A stretch of 52,478 nt of DNA from an uncultured Pelagibacteraceae bacterium (GTDB lineage: Bacteria; Pseudomonadota; Alphaproteobacteria; Pelagibacterales; Pelagibacteraceae): assembly GCA_913050185.1 (NCBI GenBank), contig CAJXBA010000006.1, positions 1 through 52,478 of the forward strand, given 5' to 3'. A model generated the notes under the pieces. The model did not search any database. It was not told the DNA's origin and saw only the letters and a list, made by a program, of their open reading frames with translations. Position numbers and translations under genes: made by a program. This document shows positions 20,266 through 30,347 of this stretch, piece after piece (position 1 is the first letter of the stretch; each line of letters begins with the position of its first letter).

Positions 20266-20635
20266 AAATATAGTAAAAGCAATAAATAAAAATGTTAGAT
20301 CAAGTCCAAGAAAAATAAATCTTTTGTTGAGAAATATTCGCGGGAAAAAAGTTGATATAGCTATTAGGGATTTATCTTTCGCACGAAAAAGGATAGCTTC
20401 CGACATAAGAAAAACTGTTCAATCAGCAATAGCAAATGCAGAAAATAATTATCAATATGATATTGACAATTTGTATGTTAAGGAAGCTTACGCTGGCAAG
20501 TCGATTGTATTGAAAAGATTTAGAGCAAGAGCCAAAGGCAGAGCTAGTGCAATAAAAAAACCTTATAGCAACGTTACTATTATACTTGCGGAAAAAATAA
20601 ACAAAAAGGAGAAATTACATGGGACAAAAAGTTAG
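20252..20635 (+). CDS. rplV: 50S ribosomal protein L22
   Basis: L22 lines the exit tunnel. It has 127 residues. The core [20 protein letters not shown] and the C-terminal [20 protein letters not shown], which holds the tunnel hairpin, are present. The ATG at 20252 lies inside rpsS (14-base overlap); a GTG just before it at 20249 is a less likely start. It overlaps rpsC by 17 bases. Confidence 0.96.
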   Translation: MQKNKNIVKAINKNVRSSPRKINLLLRNIRGKKVDIAIRDLSFARKRIASDIRKTVQSAIANAENNYQYDIDNLYVKEAYAGKSIVLKRFRARAKGRASAIKKPYSNVTIILAEKINKKEKLHGTKS

Positions 20636-21263
20636 TCCAATTAGTTTAAGACTCGGAATTCATAGAGATTGGGATTCTGTCTGGTTTGCAAAAAAAAAGC
20701 AATATGGAAAACTTTTGATTGAAGATTATAAAATCAGAGATTACATTAAAAAGAATATTGTTAACTCAGGAGTTTCTCAAGTTATAATTGAAAGGACAGC
20801 AAAAAAGTGCATTATATCCATTTATACATCAAGACCAGGATTTGTTATTGGTAAAAAGGGATCTGATGTTGATAAGATAAAGAAAAATCTTTCAAAAATA
20901 ACAAGTAGCGAAATAAGTTTAAATATAAAGGAAATAAAAAAACCTGAACTTAATGCTTTTCTTGTTGCTGAAAATATAGCTCAACAATTAGTAAAAAGAA
21001 TAGCCTATAGAAGAGCTATGAAGAGAGCAATGCAGTCAGCGTTAAGATTAGGAGCTAAAGGTATCAAAGTTTGTTTGGCTGGAAGATTAGCAGGAAACGA
21101 GATAGCTAGGACAGAGTGGTTAAGAGAAGGAAGCGTTCCATTACACACATTGCGAGCCGATGTTGATTACGCCGAATCTGAGGCTTTAACCACCTATGGT
21201 TTAATCGGTATCAAAGTGTGGATCTATAAAGGTGAAGTTTTTTTAAATAAAAAAATAATTTGA
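20619..21263 (+). CDS. rpsC: 30S ribosomal protein S3
   Basis: S3 helps form the mRNA entry channel and has helicase-like activity. It has 214 residues. [14 protein letters not shown] opens it, the KH domain has [20 protein letters not shown], and the C-terminal domain has [20 protein letters not shown]. The start is within rplV, with AAGGAGA upstream inside the L22 coding sequence. Confidence 0.98.
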   Translation: MGQKVSPISLRLGIHRDWDSVWFAKKKQYGKLLIEDYKIRDYIKKNIVNSGVSQVIIERTAKKCIISIYTSRPGFVIGKKGSDVDKIKKNLSKITSSEISLNIKEIKKPELNAFLVAENIAQQLVKRIAYRRAMKRAMQSALRLGAKGIKVCLAGRLAGNEIARTEWLREGSVPLHTLRADVDYAESEALTTYGLIGIKVWIYKGEVFLNKKII

Positions 21264-21281
21264 ACAAGAAAGAATTCAATA

Positions 21282-21689
21282 ATGCTACAGCCAACAAGAA
21301 CAAAATATAGAAAATCCCATAAAGGAAGAATTCATGGCAGCTCTAATAGGGGTGAAATTTTAAATTATGGTATTTATGGTCTTAAAGCGATAGAACCGGA
21401 CAGGATAGTATCGAAACAGATTGAAGCAGCTAGAGTTGCTCTAACGAGATATATGAAAAGAACTGGAAAAGTATGGTTAAGAATTTTTCCAAATATACCA
21501 GTTTCAAAAAAACCTATAGAGGTGAGAATGGGGAAAGGAAAAGGTTCACCCGAATTTTGGATTTGTAGAGTGAAACCTGGAAGAATAATTTTCGAAGTAG
21601 ATGGTGTAAGCGAAAGTGTTGCTAGAATAGCATTGTATAAAGCTTCAACCAAGTTACCAATCAAAACTAAATTTATAAAGAGATTTTAA
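21282..21689 (+). CDS. rplP: 50S ribosomal protein L16
   Basis: L16 organises the A-site region of the 50S subunit. It has 135 residues, compared with 136 in E. coli. [16 protein letters not shown] opens it, followed by the conserved [19 protein letters not shown]. It follows rpsC by 18 bases. Confidence 0.98.
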   Translation: MLQPTRTKYRKSHKGRIHGSSNRGEILNYGIYGLKAIEPDRIVSKQIEAARVALTRYMKRTGKVWLRIFPNIPVSKKPIEVRMGKGKGSPEFWICRVKPGRIIFEVDGVSESVARIALYKASTKLPIKTKFIKRF

Positions 21690-21694
21690 TAATT

Positions 21695-21880
21695 ATGAGA
21701 AACAAAGAAATAAAAAAACTAACCGTTGATGAACTGAAAAACAAGGTCAATTTGTTAAAAAAAAACTTATTCAATTTTAGGTTTAGAAAAGTTAATGGTC
21801 AACTTGAAGATACCTCAAAAGTTTCTCAAATGAAAAAAGATATAGCAAAACTTTTAACTAAGTTAAACAAAAAAGGCTAG
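21695..21880 (+). CDS. rpmC: 50S ribosomal protein L29
   Basis: L29 is a two-helix protein next to L23 at the tunnel exit. It has 61 residues. KKLTVDELKNKVNLLKKNLF and FNFRFRKVNGQLEDTSKV match the family. It lies 5 bases after rplP and 1 base before rpsQ. Confidence 0.95.
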   Translation: MRNKEIKKLTVDELKNKVNLLKKNLFNFRFRKVNGQLEDTSKVSQMKKDIAKLLTKLNKKG

Positions 21881-21881
21881 C

Positions 21882-22112
21882 ATGAGCAAGAAAATATTAA
21901 ACGGCAATGTAATTAGAGATCAAAATGATAAAACAATAACAGTTTTGGTAAAAAGAAAGTACATTCATCCTTTTTATGGTAAGGTGATAACTTCAACAAA
22001 GAAATATCATGCTCATGATGAAAAAAATAAATTTAAAATTGGTGACAACGTAAAAATAATTGAATCAAAGCCTTATTCAAAAAAAAAAAGATGGAAGGTA
22101 ATTCCCAAATAA
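21882..22112 (+). CDS. rpsQ: 30S ribosomal protein S17
   Basis: S17 is an early-binding OB-fold protein of the 30S body. It has 76 residues. VIRDQNDKTITVLVKRKYIH and KYHAHDEKNKFKIGDNVKI are typical. It is directly followed by rplN with no gap. Confidence 0.96.
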   Translation: MSKKILNGNVIRDQNDKTITVLVKRKYIHPFYGKVITSTKKYHAHDEKNKFKIGDNVKIIESKPYSKKKRWKVIPK

Positions 22113-22481
22113 ATGATACAAATACAGACCGAGTTAAATGTTGCAGACAATACGGGAGCAAAAATAGTTGAATGTATTAAGGTTTTAGGGGGCTCAAAGC
22201 GAAGGTATGCTTCGATTGGTGACAACATTGTTGTTAGCGTAAAGGATGCTATTCCTAATGGAAAAATAAAGAAAGGTTCCGTACACAAAGCTGTTGTGGT
22301 AAGAACAAAAAAATCAATACATAGAATAGATGGTAGTAAAGTTAAATTTGATAATAACGCTGTTGTTATTACTGATGATAAGGGCGAGCCTATTGGTACC
22401 CGAATCTTTGGTCCTGTTACAAAAGAATTAAGAGCTAAAGGCCAAACAAAAATAATTTCATTAGCACCCGAGGTATTATAA
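22113..22481 (+). CDS. rplN: 50S ribosomal protein L14
   Basis: L14 lies at the subunit interface and binds the silencing factor RsfS. It has 122 residues, the invariant length, starting [17 protein letters not shown]. It abuts rpsQ and lies 4 bases before rplX. Confidence 0.98.
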   Translation: MIQIQTELNVADNTGAKIVECIKVLGGSKRRYASIGDNIVVSVKDAIPNGKIKKGSVHKAVVVRTKKSIHRIDGSKVKFDNNAVVITDDKGEPIGTRIFGPVTKELRAKGQTKIISLAPEVL

Positions 22482-22485
22482 GAAA

Positions 22486-22734
22486 ATGATTAAAAAAGGT
22501 AACCAGGTAGAAATTATTTGTGGCAAAGATAAAGGAAAAAAGGGAGAAGTTATTGAAATTTTGAAGCCAAAAAATAAAGCAAAAGTGAAAGGAATAAATA
22601 TAGTTAAAAAACATGAAAAAGTTACAAAAGAAAAAAAAGGTGGAATTATTTCAAAGGAAAATTTTATTCACATTTCTAATTTAAAAAATTTAGAAACAGA
22701 AGATAAAAACAAAAAAATTATTGATAAAAAATGA
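22486..22734 (+). CDS. rplX: 50S ribosomal protein L24, short form
   Basis: L24 is an assembly initiator with a KOW domain. It has 82 residues, shorter than the roughly 100 of most bacteria. [20 protein letters not shown] is the KOW motif, and the C-terminal part after [15 protein letters not shown] is trimmed to a lysine-rich end. It overlaps rplE by four bases (ATGA). Confidence 0.94.
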   Translation: MIKKGNQVEIICGKDKGKKGEVIEILKPKNKAKVKGINIVKKHEKVTKEKKGGIISKENFIHISNLKNLETEDKNKKIIDKK

Positions 22735-23297
22735 TACCAAGACTTAAAAAACAGTACGATAAAGAAGTTGTAGAAAATATACAAAAAAAATTTTCTATGA
22801 AAAATAAACTAATGGTTCCAAGATTTTTAAAAGTTGTTTTGAACATGGGTCTAGGATCTGATTTCAGTGACAAAAAGAAGATCCAGAATTGTATTGAAGA
22901 TATGGCGCTAATAAGTGGCCAAAAACCAATTGTGACAAAATTTAAAAAATCCATTTCTAATTTTAAAACCAGGAAAGGTAACACGGCTGGAGTCAAAGTT
23001 ACTTTGAGAAGTTACAAAATGTATGAATTTATTGATCGACTTGTAAACATTGCGTTGCCAAGAATAAAAGATTTTAAAGGATTAGATTTAAATGGATTTG
23101 ATAACTTTGGAAATTATAGTTTTGGTATCAAAGAACATATTATTTTTCCTGAAATTAATTTTGATAAAGTAGATCGAATTAGAGGTATGGACGTAATATT
23201 GGTAACAAGTGGAAAGAATATAGCTGCTACATTAGAACTATTGGAAGCTATGAACTTTCCATTTATCAAATCAAAAAATAAAAAGAAAATTAATTGA
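22731..23297 (+). CDS. rplE: 50S ribosomal protein L5
   Basis: L5 binds 5S rRNA and contacts P-site tRNA. It has 188 residues. [33 protein letters not shown] and [17 protein letters not shown] are family marks. A short Lys/Asn-rich tail extends the C-terminus slightly beyond the usual 179. Confidence 0.97.
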   Translation: MIPRLKKQYDKEVVENIQKKFSMKNKLMVPRFLKVVLNMGLGSDFSDKKKIQNCIEDMALISGQKPIVTKFKKSISNFKTRKGNTAGVKVTLRSYKMYEFIDRLVNIALPRIKDFKGLDLNGFDNFGNYSFGIKEHIIFPEINFDKVDRIRGMDVILVTSGKNIAATLELLEAMNFPFIKSKNKKKIN

Positions 23298-23303
23298 GAG
23301 ATT

Positions 23304-23609
23304 ATGGCAAAAACTAGTGTAATACAGAGAAATTTAAAAAGAATTAAGCTTGCAAATAAATTTTTTAAGAAAAGACAATCTTTGATAAAGATAATTAAAA
23401 ATAAAAAATTAAGTTTGAATGAAAGATTTGAAGCACAGATTAAACTTGCAAAATTACCAAGAAATTCTGCCAAAGTAAGAATTAGAAATAGATGTGAAAT
23501 TACTGGTAGACCACACGGCGTCTATAGAAAACTTCGAATTTCTAGGATAGCTCTTAGAGAATTAGTGTCAAAGGGAAAAATACCAGGTATGACAAAATCA
23601 AGTTGGTAA
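23304..23609 (+). CDS. rpsN: 30S ribosomal protein S14, zinc-free type
   Basis: S14 is in the 30S head. It has 101 residues, the long form without the CxxC zinc motifs. [20 protein letters not shown] is typical. It lies 6 bases after rplE and 19 before rpsH, where AAGGAGA provides a good binding site for rpsH. Confidence 0.97.
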   Translation: MAKTSVIQRNLKRIKLANKFFKKRQSLIKIIKNKKLSLNERFEAQIKLAKLPRNSAKVRIRNRCEITGRPHGVYRKLRISRIALRELVSKGKIPGMTKSSW

Positions 23610-23628
23610 AAAAGGAGAAAATGAAAAT

Positions 23629-24027
23629 ATGACTTTTGTAGATCCGATAAGCGATATGATAGCAAGAATAAGAAATGCTCAAATGAGATTGTTAAGAAAT
23701 GTAACAATACCTAACTCTAAATTTAGAATAAGAATTTTAGAAGTTTTAAAACAAGAAGGATACATTTCTGACTATAAACTCTTATCAGATTCTAATAACA
23801 AAAATAGTTTATCTGTTGATTTAAAGTATAGTAATGGTTTACCTGTAATAAGAGAAATTAAAATTATATCAAAACCAGGAAGAAGAATTTATGCAAAAGC
23901 AGATAGTATTCCAAAAATCCAAAATGGATTAGGTTTGGCAATTTTATCCACTTCAAAAGGAATTATGACTGACAGCGACGCAAGAAATCAAAACGTTGGC
24001 GGTGAAATAATTTGTAGGATATTTTAA
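23629..24027 (+). CDS. rpsH: 30S ribosomal protein S8
   Basis: S8 binds helix 21 of 16S rRNA and in E. coli represses the spc operon. It has 132 residues. DPISDMIARIRNAQMR and the C-terminal STSKGIMTDSDARNQNVGGE are conserved. It lies 6 bases before rplF. Confidence 0.97.
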   Translation: MTFVDPISDMIARIRNAQMRLLRNVTIPNSKFRIRILEVLKQEGYISDYKLLSDSNNKNSLSVDLKYSNGLPVIREIKIISKPGRRIYAKADSIPKIQNGLGLAILSTSKGIMTDSDARNQNVGGEIICRIF

Positions 24028-24033
24028 ATATTT

Positions 24034-24573
24034 ATGTCTAAACTTGGTAAAAAACCAATTCGGATTCCAGAAGATACAAAAGTTAAAATTGAAACTGGAA
24101 AGCTTGTCTTGACTGGTCCTAAAGGCTCTAGAGAGCTTAGCATTAATGATAAAATTTTTACCGCAACTATATCGAACAACAATAATCTGATTTTAAAATT
24201 AATTGATAAAAATGAAAAATCAAACGTGATGTGGGGTACTACAAGAAGCAAACTCAATAGTGCAATTATTGGTGTAACGACAGGTCATGAAAAAATACTA
24301 GAATTGACCGGTGTCGGTTATCGAGCAACTTTAAAAGGAAGTATATTAAATTTACAATTGGGATTCAGCCATGATACATCGTATGAAATACCAAAAGATA
24401 TTAAACTTACAGTAGAAAAGAGCACTATTATTAAAATTGCAGGAATTGACAAGGAGTTAGTTGGAAAAACCGTTTCAGAGATCAAAAGATTAAAATTCAT
24501 TGAACCGTACAAAGGAAAAGGCATAAAAGAAAGAGGGCAATATGTGCGGAGAAAAGAAGGTAAAAAGAAATAA
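24034..24573 (+). CDS. rplF: 50S ribosomal protein L6
   Basis: L6 sits near the sarcin-ricin loop. It has 179 residues in two repeated domains. The C-terminal motif PYKGKGIKERGQYVRRKEGK is conserved. It lies 6 bases after rpsH and 6 before rplR. Confidence 0.97.
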   Translation: MSKLGKKPIRIPEDTKVKIETGKLVLTGPKGSRELSINDKIFTATISNNNNLILKLIDKNEKSNVMWGTTRSKLNSAIIGVTTGHEKILELTGVGYRATLKGSILNLQLGFSHDTSYEIPKDIKLTVEKSTIIKIAGIDKELVGKTVSEIKRLKFIEPYKGKGIKERGQYVRRKEGKKK

Positions 24574-24579
24574 TAATTT

Positions 24580-24927
24580 ATGAGAAAATCAATTCACGAT
24601 AAAAGAGCCGAAAGAGTAAGACGTAAGCTTAAAAAATCTAATTCAAATAGGTTCAGATTATCTGTATTCAGATCTTCTAGAAACATATCAGCACAAATTA
24701 TCGACGATGATAATAATAAAACTTTAGTTTCAGCATCATCATTAAAAAAAGACATTAATGATAAAAATAAAAAAAGCGACTTGTCAGTTTATGCAGCTGA
24801 ATTGTTGGCCAAAAAAGCGTTAGAAAAAAAGATTAACAAAGTTTATTTTGATCGGGGTAGCTACAGGTACCATGGTAGAATAAAAATATTTGCAGAAGTT
24901 TTGAGAAAAAATGGCATAGATTTTTAA
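24580..24927 (+). CDS. rplR: 50S ribosomal protein L18
   Basis: L18 brings 5S rRNA to the large subunit. It has 115 residues. [20 protein letters not shown] and [20 protein letters not shown] are family marks. It lies 7 bases before rpsE. Confidence 0.97.
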   Translation: MRKSIHDKRAERVRRKLKKSNSNRFRLSVFRSSRNISAQIIDDDNNKTLVSASSLKKDINDKNKKSDLSVYAAELLAKKALEKKINKVYFDRGSYRYHGRIKIFAEVLRKNGIDF

Positions 24928-24934
24928 TATATTT

Positions 24935-25435
24935 ATGAATAAAAGTGAATTTAAAGACAAACTTGTTTCAATTAATAGAATAACAAAAGTTGTCAAAGGT
25001 GGCAGAAGATTTGCCTTCGCTGCTCTGGTTGTAATTGGAGATCAGGTAGGTTCTTTTGGTATAGGACAAGGTAAAGCGAAGCAAGTACCAGACGCGATAA
25101 AAAAAGCTACAGAGACTGCAAAAAAAAATCTTATAAAGATTCCCTTACGCGAAGGCAGAACTTTACATCACGATGTTTTGGCAAAGGATGGAGCTGGTAA
25201 AGTTTTATTAAGATCTGCTCCTCCAGGAACAGGTATTATTGCTGGAGGTCCCGTAAGAGCCGCTTGTGAAGTGATCGGAATTCAAGATGTGGTAGCAAAA
25301 TCAATGGGCAGCTCAAATCCTATAAATGTTCTTAGAGCTTGTTTGAAAGGGTTAAAGAACCAAAATTCTCCAAAGCTGTTAGCTCAATCAAGAGGCAAAA
25401 AAATTTCAAAAATAATTAAAAGTAAAGAAGCATGA
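24935..25435 (+). CDS. rpsE: 30S ribosomal protein S5
   Basis: S5 lines the mRNA entry channel and affects fidelity. It has 166 residues. [37 protein letters not shown] and the [10 protein letters not shown] region are intact. It is followed directly by rplO: the rpmD (L30) gene usually found here is absent. Confidence 0.98.
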   Translation: MNKSEFKDKLVSINRITKVVKGGRRFAFAALVVIGDQVGSFGIGQGKAKQVPDAIKKATETAKKNLIKIPLREGRTLHHDVLAKDGAGKVLLRSAPPGTGIIAGGPVRAACEVIGIQDVVAKSMGSSNPINVLRACLKGLKNQNSPKLLAQSRGKKISKIIKSKEA

Positions 25436-25443
25436 ACAGATAT

Positions 25444-25905
25444 ATGCAGTTAAATACTTTAAATATTAAAAATAAGAAATCGAAAAAAAGACTTGGAAGA
25501 GGCATAGGTTCTGGAAAAGGTAAAACTTCGGGAAGAGGGCACAAAGGGCAGAAATCAAGATCTGGCGTAGCCATAAAAAGCTTTGAGGGAGGACAAATGC
25601 CATTATACAGAAGATTGCCAAAGCGTGGATTTAGAAATTTTAAAACCAAAATAAAAAAATATATTGCTTTGGTTAATTTAGCAAAAATACAAGAAAATTT
25701 TGATAACAAAAAAATATTACCAAATAGTAAAATAAATCTATCAACTTTGCAAAAATCTCATCTGCTAAATAAAAAATATAATAAATTAAAATTACTTGGA
25801 TCTGGAGATATAAAAGAAAAATTTGATATTGAGGCAAATTTTATTTCGAGCTCGGCGAAGAAAAAAATAGAAAAATTGGGCGGGAAAGTTACACTAATTA
25901 AGTAG
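25444..25905 (+). CDS. rplO: 50S ribosomal protein L15
   Basis: L15 is a late assembly protein of the 50S subunit. From ATG 25444 it is 153 residues, starting MQLNTLNIKNKKSKKRLGRG, which lines up with the family start (MxLNTL). An ATG at 25432 that overlaps the rpsE stop (ATGA) would add four residues and could be used instead. GIGSGKGKTSGRGHKGQKSR is the conserved Gly/Lys-rich loop. Confidence 0.96.
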   Translation: MQLNTLNIKNKKSKKRLGRGIGSGKGKTSGRGHKGQKSRSGVAIKSFEGGQMPLYRRLPKRGFRNFKTKIKKYIALVNLAKIQENFDNKKILPNSKINLSTLQKSHLLNKKYNKLKLLGSGDIKEKFDIEANFISSSAKKKIEKLGGKVTLIK

Positions 25906-25940
25906 CAAGCAATTAAATTTGAATTCACTGATTAGATTAA

Positions 25941-27242
25941 ATGGTAAATACAAATATAAAATCATCTGCGCTTTCTAAGGATAACGATTTAAGGAATAGA
26001 ATTTTATTTACTATTTTTATTCTCTCAGTCTACAGATTAGGAACTTATGTTCCTTTGCCTGGAATAGATGCTCAATCTTTACATACGTTAATGCAATCAA
26101 ATCAGCGTGGACTTCTTGGAATGTTCAATGTCTTTTCTGGTGGCGCTGTTAAAAGAATGGCTATTTTTGCTTTAGGAATTATGCCTTACATATCATCTTC
26201 AATTATAATTTCGCTATTAACTGGTGTATCAGATTATTTTAAAAATTTAAAAAACCAAGGTGAAATAGGAAGAAAAAAAATTACACAATATACTAGATAT
26301 GGAACTGTTTTGTTGGCTACCGCACAAGGTTATGGGGTATCAGTAGGTCTTGAGAGTTCATCCAATGTGGTTATTGATCCGGGTATGTTTTTTAAGTTGA
26401 CCACGGTAATTACTTTAGTAGCCGGTACTATTTTTTTAATGTGGTTAGGAGAGCAAATTACTCAAAGGGGTATAGGAAACGGAATATCTTTGATTATATT
26501 TTCAGGTATCGTTGCAGAAATACCACGTGCCCTAGCTACAACATTCGAACTTGGTAGAACAGGAGCTTTGTCAGCTTCAACGATTTTATTTATTCTTGTA
26601 TTACTACTAGGTACGGTAGCCTTTATTGTTTTTATTGAGAGGGCAATAAGAAAAATTTTAATAAATTATCCCAAAAGACAAATGGGAACAAAAATTTATG
26701 GTGGTGAATCATCACATTTGCCTTTAAAAATTAATACAGCAGGAGTTATTCCTGCAATTTTTGCCTCAGCATTGTTGTTGCTGCCAGTAACTTTTTCAAA
26801 TTTTGCTTTGTCTGATTCAGAATTTATAATTAGTTTGTCTTCTTTATTTTCTCAAGGGAAGCCTTTGTACATGCTGTTATACGCTTCTGGTATAATATTT
26901 TTTTCTTTTTTTTACACTTCGATAGTTTTTAATCCAAAAGAAACTGCGGAAAATTTGAGAAAGCATGGAGGCTATGTACCAGGAATTAGACCCGGTGAAA
27001 GAACAGCATATTTTATTGAAGAAATTTTAACACGATTGACTACAATTGGTGCTTTGTATTTAACTTTAGTTTGTTTAATGCCAGAGTTTTTAATTTCTAA
27101 ATATCCTATTCCATTTTATTTGGGAGGAACATCAGTATTAATTGTTGTAGTAGTTGCCATGGATACTGTTTCCCAAATACAGACGAGAATGATGAGTCAA
27201 CAATACCAGTCATTAATTAAAAAAACTAAATTTGGAAGATAG
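25941..27242 (+). CDS. secY: Preprotein translocase subunit SecY
   Basis: SecY is the channel of the Sec translocon, with ten predicted transmembrane helices. It has 433 residues. RLGTYVPLPGID, the plug region and the cytoplasmic loop GERTAYFIEEILTRLT are present. It lies 35 bases after rplO; its partner secE is at 2887. The end overlaps the upstream binding region of adk. Confidence 0.98.
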   Translation: MVNTNIKSSALSKDNDLRNRILFTIFILSVYRLGTYVPLPGIDAQSLHTLMQSNQRGLLGMFNVFSGGAVKRMAIFALGIMPYISSSIIISLLTGVSDYFKNLKNQGEIGRKKITQYTRYGTVLLATAQGYGVSVGLESSSNVVIDPGMFFKLTTVITLVAGTIFLMWLGEQITQRGIGNGISLIIFSGIVAEIPRALATTFELGRTGALSASTILFILVLLLGTVAFIVFIERAIRKILINYPKRQMGTKIYGGESSHLPLKINTAGVIPAIFASALLLLPVTFSNFALSDSEFIISLSSLFSQGKPLYMLLYASGIIFFSFFYTSIVFNPKETAENLRKHGGYVPGIRPGERTAYFIEEILTRLTTIGALYLTLVCLMPEFLISKYPIPFYLGGTSVLIVVVVAMDTVSQIQTRMMSQQYQSLIKKTKFGR

Positions 27243-27246
27243 TCAA

Positions 27247-27897
27247 GTGAATATTATATTGTTTGGTTTGCCTGGAGCTGGAAAAGGAACACAAGGGAAC
27301 ATTTTAGCAAAAGTTTTTAACTTATATAAAATTTCAACGGGCGATTTACTTAGAGATGAAATTAATAAAAAAGGCGTATTGGTCAATAAAATTAAAACAG
27401 TAATAGATAAGGGACTTTTAGTTTCAGACGATATAATTAATAATTTGGTGGAAAATGTTTTATCAAATAAAAGCTATTATAATCGTTTGATTTTTGATGG
27501 TTATCCAAGAACTATGAATCAGGCAAAATATCTAGATGTTTTAGTCAAAAAATATAATCAAAAAATATCGTATGTGTTTAACTTAAAAGTTAATAAAGAT
27601 TCGATTATTAAACGTTTTTTAGGTAGACAAGTATGTTCTAAATGTGGATTAATATTTAATGAATTTTATTACCCTTCAACGAACGAAAATCATCTATGCG
27701 ATCCGAAATTTTTACAAAAGAGATCGGATGATAATGAAGAAACGGTAAGAAAAAGATTTGATATGTATGCCAAAGAAACATCACCTATTTTGAATTATTA
27801 CAGAGATCAAAATTTGTTGCATGAAGTCGATGCGTTGATTGATATTTCCTTAATTTCTAAGGAAATACGTCGAATTATTCATCCCTTAGAGACTTGA
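27247..27897 (+). CDS. adk: Adenylate kinase
   Basis: Adenylate kinase interconverts ATP + AMP and 2 ADP. It has 216 residues, the long form with a LID domain. The P-loop GLPGAGKGTQ lies at residues 7-16, followed by the AMP-site motif (STGDLLRDE) and DGYPRTMNQA. The GTG at 27247 is chosen because it gives the canonical MNIILFGLPG start, with GGAAG upstream; a TTG at 27232 lies within secY. The LID has CSKC and one later cysteine (HLCDPKF), but no fourth metal ligand at the usual spacing. Its place between secY and rpsM is normal for alphaproteobacteria. Confidence 0.96.
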   Translation: MNIILFGLPGAGKGTQGNILAKVFNLYKISTGDLLRDEINKKGVLVNKIKTVIDKGLLVSDDIINNLVENVLSNKSYYNRLIFDGYPRTMNQAKYLDVLVKKYNQKISYVFNLKVNKDSIIKRFLGRQVCSKCGLIFNEFYYPSTNENHLCDPKFLQKRSDDNEETVRKRFDMYAKETSPILNYYRDQNLLHEVDALIDISLISKEIRRIIHPLET

Positions 27898-27953
27898 CTT
27901 TGCAACAGGTAATTATATAAATAGCGACGTTAGATAATTAATCTCAGCAAATT

Positions 27954-28337
27954 ATGGCTCGTATAGCAGGTGTAAATATTCCGCAAGATAAAATTGTTAG
28001 CGTGGCATTAACTTACATACATGGTATCGGAAAAAAATTTTCAGACAATATATGTGGTAAATTGAATATTTCTAAAAACAAAAGAGTTAATAGTCTCACC
28101 GAAGATGAAATTAAAAAAATTAGAGAGTTTATAGATGAAAACTATAAGGTTGAAGGAGATTTAAGAAGAGAAATCTCTTTAAATATTAAACGTCTTATAG
28201 ATCTAGCTACTTATAGAGGAACAAGGCATAAAAAAAAACTACCTGTAAGGGGGCAACGAACACATTGTAATGCGAGAACAAGGAAAGGAAAAGCGATCGC
28301 TATAGCAGGGAAAAAATTAACACCATTAAAAAAATAA
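27954..28337 (+). CDS. rpsM: 30S ribosomal protein S13
   Basis: S13 forms intersubunit bridges and contacts P-site tRNA. It has 127 residues. [20 protein letters not shown] and the basic C-terminal [21 protein letters not shown] are typical. It opens the alpha-operon part, 56 bases after adk; no rpmJ (L36) gene lies between. Confidence 0.97.
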   Translation: MARIAGVNIPQDKIVSVALTYIHGIGKKFSDNICGKLNISKNKRVNSLTEDEIKKIREFIDENYKVEGDLRREISLNIKRLIDLATYRGTRHKKKLPVRGQRTHCNARTRKGKAIAIAGKKLTPLKK

Positions 28338-28341
28338 TCCT

Positions 28342-28782
28342 ATGGACGAAACTAAGATTAAAAAAGTTGAACCTAATAATAAAAAAATTGAAAAAATACC
28401 TATAAATAAAAAAGCTAAAAAAAAAATAATAAAAAATATCACTTCAGGTATAGCATTTGTGAATGCAACTTTTAATAATACGATTGTTACAATATCTGAC
28501 GATAATGGAAATGTAATAGCTTGGTCTTCGGCTGGATCTAGAGGTTTTAAAGGTTCGAGGAAGTCTACACCTTACGCCGCACAAATAGCAGCCGAATATG
28601 CAGCAAGCAAGGCACAAGAACATGGCATGAAGACTTTGTCCGTTAAATTAAAAGGTCCTGGCTCAGGAAGAGAGACGGCTTTGAGAGCATTTCAAGCAAA
28701 AGGATTTAAAATTCTAACGATAGACGATGTTACGCCATTACCACACAATGGTTCAAGACCACCCAAAAGAAGGAGAGTGTAG
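28342..28782 (+). CDS. rpsK: 30S ribosomal protein S11 with N-terminal extension
   Basis: S11 lies on the 30S platform next to the E site. It has 146 residues, about 17 more than usual. The extra part is a Lys-rich leader ([18 protein letters not shown]) before the conserved [19 protein letters not shown] core. The C-terminal [18 protein letters not shown] is intact. It lies 4 bases after rpsM. Confidence 0.96.
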   Translation: MDETKIKKVEPNNKKIEKIPINKKAKKKIIKNITSGIAFVNATFNNTIVTISDDNGNVIAWSSAGSRGFKGSRKSTPYAAQIAAEYAASKAQEHGMKTLSVKLKGPGSGRETALRAFQAKGFKILTIDDVTPLPHNGSRPPKRRRV

Positions 28783-28787
28783 TTTAT

Positions 28788-29813
28788 ATGGAAAATATAA
28801 TAATAGGTCAAAACTGGAAATCTTTAATTAAACCTAATAAGCTAAATATACAAAATAATGAAGATAAATCTGTAGCTTTAATAACGGCAGAACCTTTGGA
28901 AAAAGGATATGGTCTTACAATTGGAAATTCTCTTAGAAGAATTTTACTTTCATCGATTCAAGGTGCAGCAGTCACAGCTATACAAATTGATGGTGTTCTT
29001 CATGAATTTTCTTCTATAAAAGGTGTACGGGAAGATGTTACCGATATAGTCTTAAATGTAAAATCTTTATCGCTTAAAGTAGCATCTGAGGGGCAAAAAA
29101 AATTAATATTAGATATCCAGGGCCCTGGTGAGGTTAAAGCAAAGGATATACAGCCTAATTCAGAAGTGACTATTTTAAATCCAGAGCATGTCATATGCCA
29201 TTTAGATGAAAATAAGAAGTTTCATATGGAACTTATCGCAAACACGGGTAAAGGATATAGTCCCGCTGAGAAACATAAAAAAGATGATGCTCCATTAGGA
29301 TTAATTGCAATAGATTCTCTGTTTAGTCCAGTTAAAAAAGTTTCATACTCTGTTGAAAACGCTAGAAAAGGAAAGTTCCTTGATTATGATAAATTGGTTA
29401 TAAATGTTGAAACGGATGGTTCTATAGATGCTGAAGATGCTGTAGCTTATGCAGCTAGAATTTTTCAAGAACAACTGTCTCCTTTTATAAATTTTGAAGA
29501 ACCGAAAGATATAGAGAAAAAACCTCAAGTAATTGAGCCAGAATTTAATAGAAATTTACTAAGAAAAGTTGATGAACTTGAACTTTCTGTGAGATCAATG
29601 AATTGTTTAAAAAATGATAATATAGTTTATATTGGTGATTTGGTTCAAAAAACAGAAGCTGAAATGTTAAGAACACCAAATTTTGGTAGAAAATCGCTCA
29701 ACGAAATTGAAGAAGTCCTGAACTCAATGTCTCTTTATTTAGGAATGGAAATACCGAATTGGCCACCAGATAATATTGCGCAATTATCAAAGAAACTCGA
29801 AGAGAATACATAA
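28788..29813 (+). CDS. rpoA: DNA-directed RNA polymerase alpha subunit
   Basis: The alpha subunit dimerises to scaffold RNA polymerase assembly. It has 341 residues. The N-terminal domain has the dimer helix [20 protein letters not shown] and GVREDVTDI. The linker is followed by a C-terminal DNA- and activator-binding domain, [20 protein letters not shown] to [16 protein letters not shown]. Its place between rpsK and rplQ is standard. Confidence 0.98.
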   Translation: MENIIIGQNWKSLIKPNKLNIQNNEDKSVALITAEPLEKGYGLTIGNSLRRILLSSIQGAAVTAIQIDGVLHEFSSIKGVREDVTDIVLNVKSLSLKVASEGQKKLILDIQGPGEVKAKDIQPNSEVTILNPEHVICHLDENKKFHMELIANTGKGYSPAEKHKKDDAPLGLIAIDSLFSPVKKVSYSVENARKGKFLDYDKLVINVETDGSIDAEDAVAYAARIFQEQLSPFINFEEPKDIEKKPQVIEPEFNRNLLRKVDELELSVRSMNCLKNDNIVYIGDLVQKTEAEMLRTPNFGRKSLNEIEEVLNSMSLYLGMEIPNWPPDNIAQLSKKLEENT

Positions 29814-29821
29814 TATCATAC

Positions 29822-30274
29822 ATGAGACATAAATTAGCCTATAGAAAATTGAATAGAACTTCTGAACATCGAAAATCTTTGTTCAAAAATATGCTTAATT
29901 CCCTAATAAAATATGAACAGATCACAACGACCTTACCTAAAGCAAAAGAATTAAAGCCTAAAATTGATAAAGTTATAACTTTAGGTAAAAAAAATGATCT
30001 ACAATCAAAGAAAAATTTATTTTCTAAGCTACAAGACAGGTCGTCGGTAAATAAGTTAGTTAACATATTATCTCAAAGATATGAAAAAAGAAAAGGCGGA
30101 TATAGCAGAATAATTAGAGCGGGCTATAGATATGGAGACGATGCTCCAATGAGTATTATTGAATTAGTTGATAGGGATGTGGAAGCAAAAAAAATTGATA
30201 TAAAAAAGAAACCTGAAAAGCTACCGGAATCAGCAGAGGACCAGAAACCAAAGTCCGTAGATAAAAAAAAATAG
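29822..30274 (+). CDS. rplQ: 50S ribosomal protein L17
   Basis: L17 lies near the tunnel exit. It has 150 residues. [20 protein letters not shown] and the C-terminal [20 protein letters not shown] are the family core. A charged tail of about 28 residues ([18 protein letters not shown] onward) extends beyond the usual end. It is the last gene of the ribosomal block and is followed by a hairpin. Confidence 0.97.
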   Translation: MRHKLAYRKLNRTSEHRKSLFKNMLNSLIKYEQITTTLPKAKELKPKIDKVITLGKKNDLQSKKNLFSKLQDRSSVNKLVNILSQRYEKRKGGYSRIIRAGYRYGDDAPMSIIELVDRDVEAKKIDIKKKPEKLPESAEDQKPKSVDKKK

Positions 30275-30278
30275 CACA

Positions 30279-30316
30279 AAAGCAACTTATTTATGAGAGA
30301 TATTATTAGTTGCTTT
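30279..30316 (+). terminator. Hairpin at the end of the ribosomal block
   Basis: Arms AAAGCAACT (30279-30287) and AGTTGCTTT (30308-30316) form a perfect 9-bp stem with a 20-base AT-rich loop, starting 4 bases after the rplQ stop. The following T content is weak (TTTAATT), so it may stop transcription only partly or act as a 3' end stabiliser. Confidence 0.5.
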
Positions 30317-30347
30317 AATTAGCAATATTCAATTCTATTATATTTTT

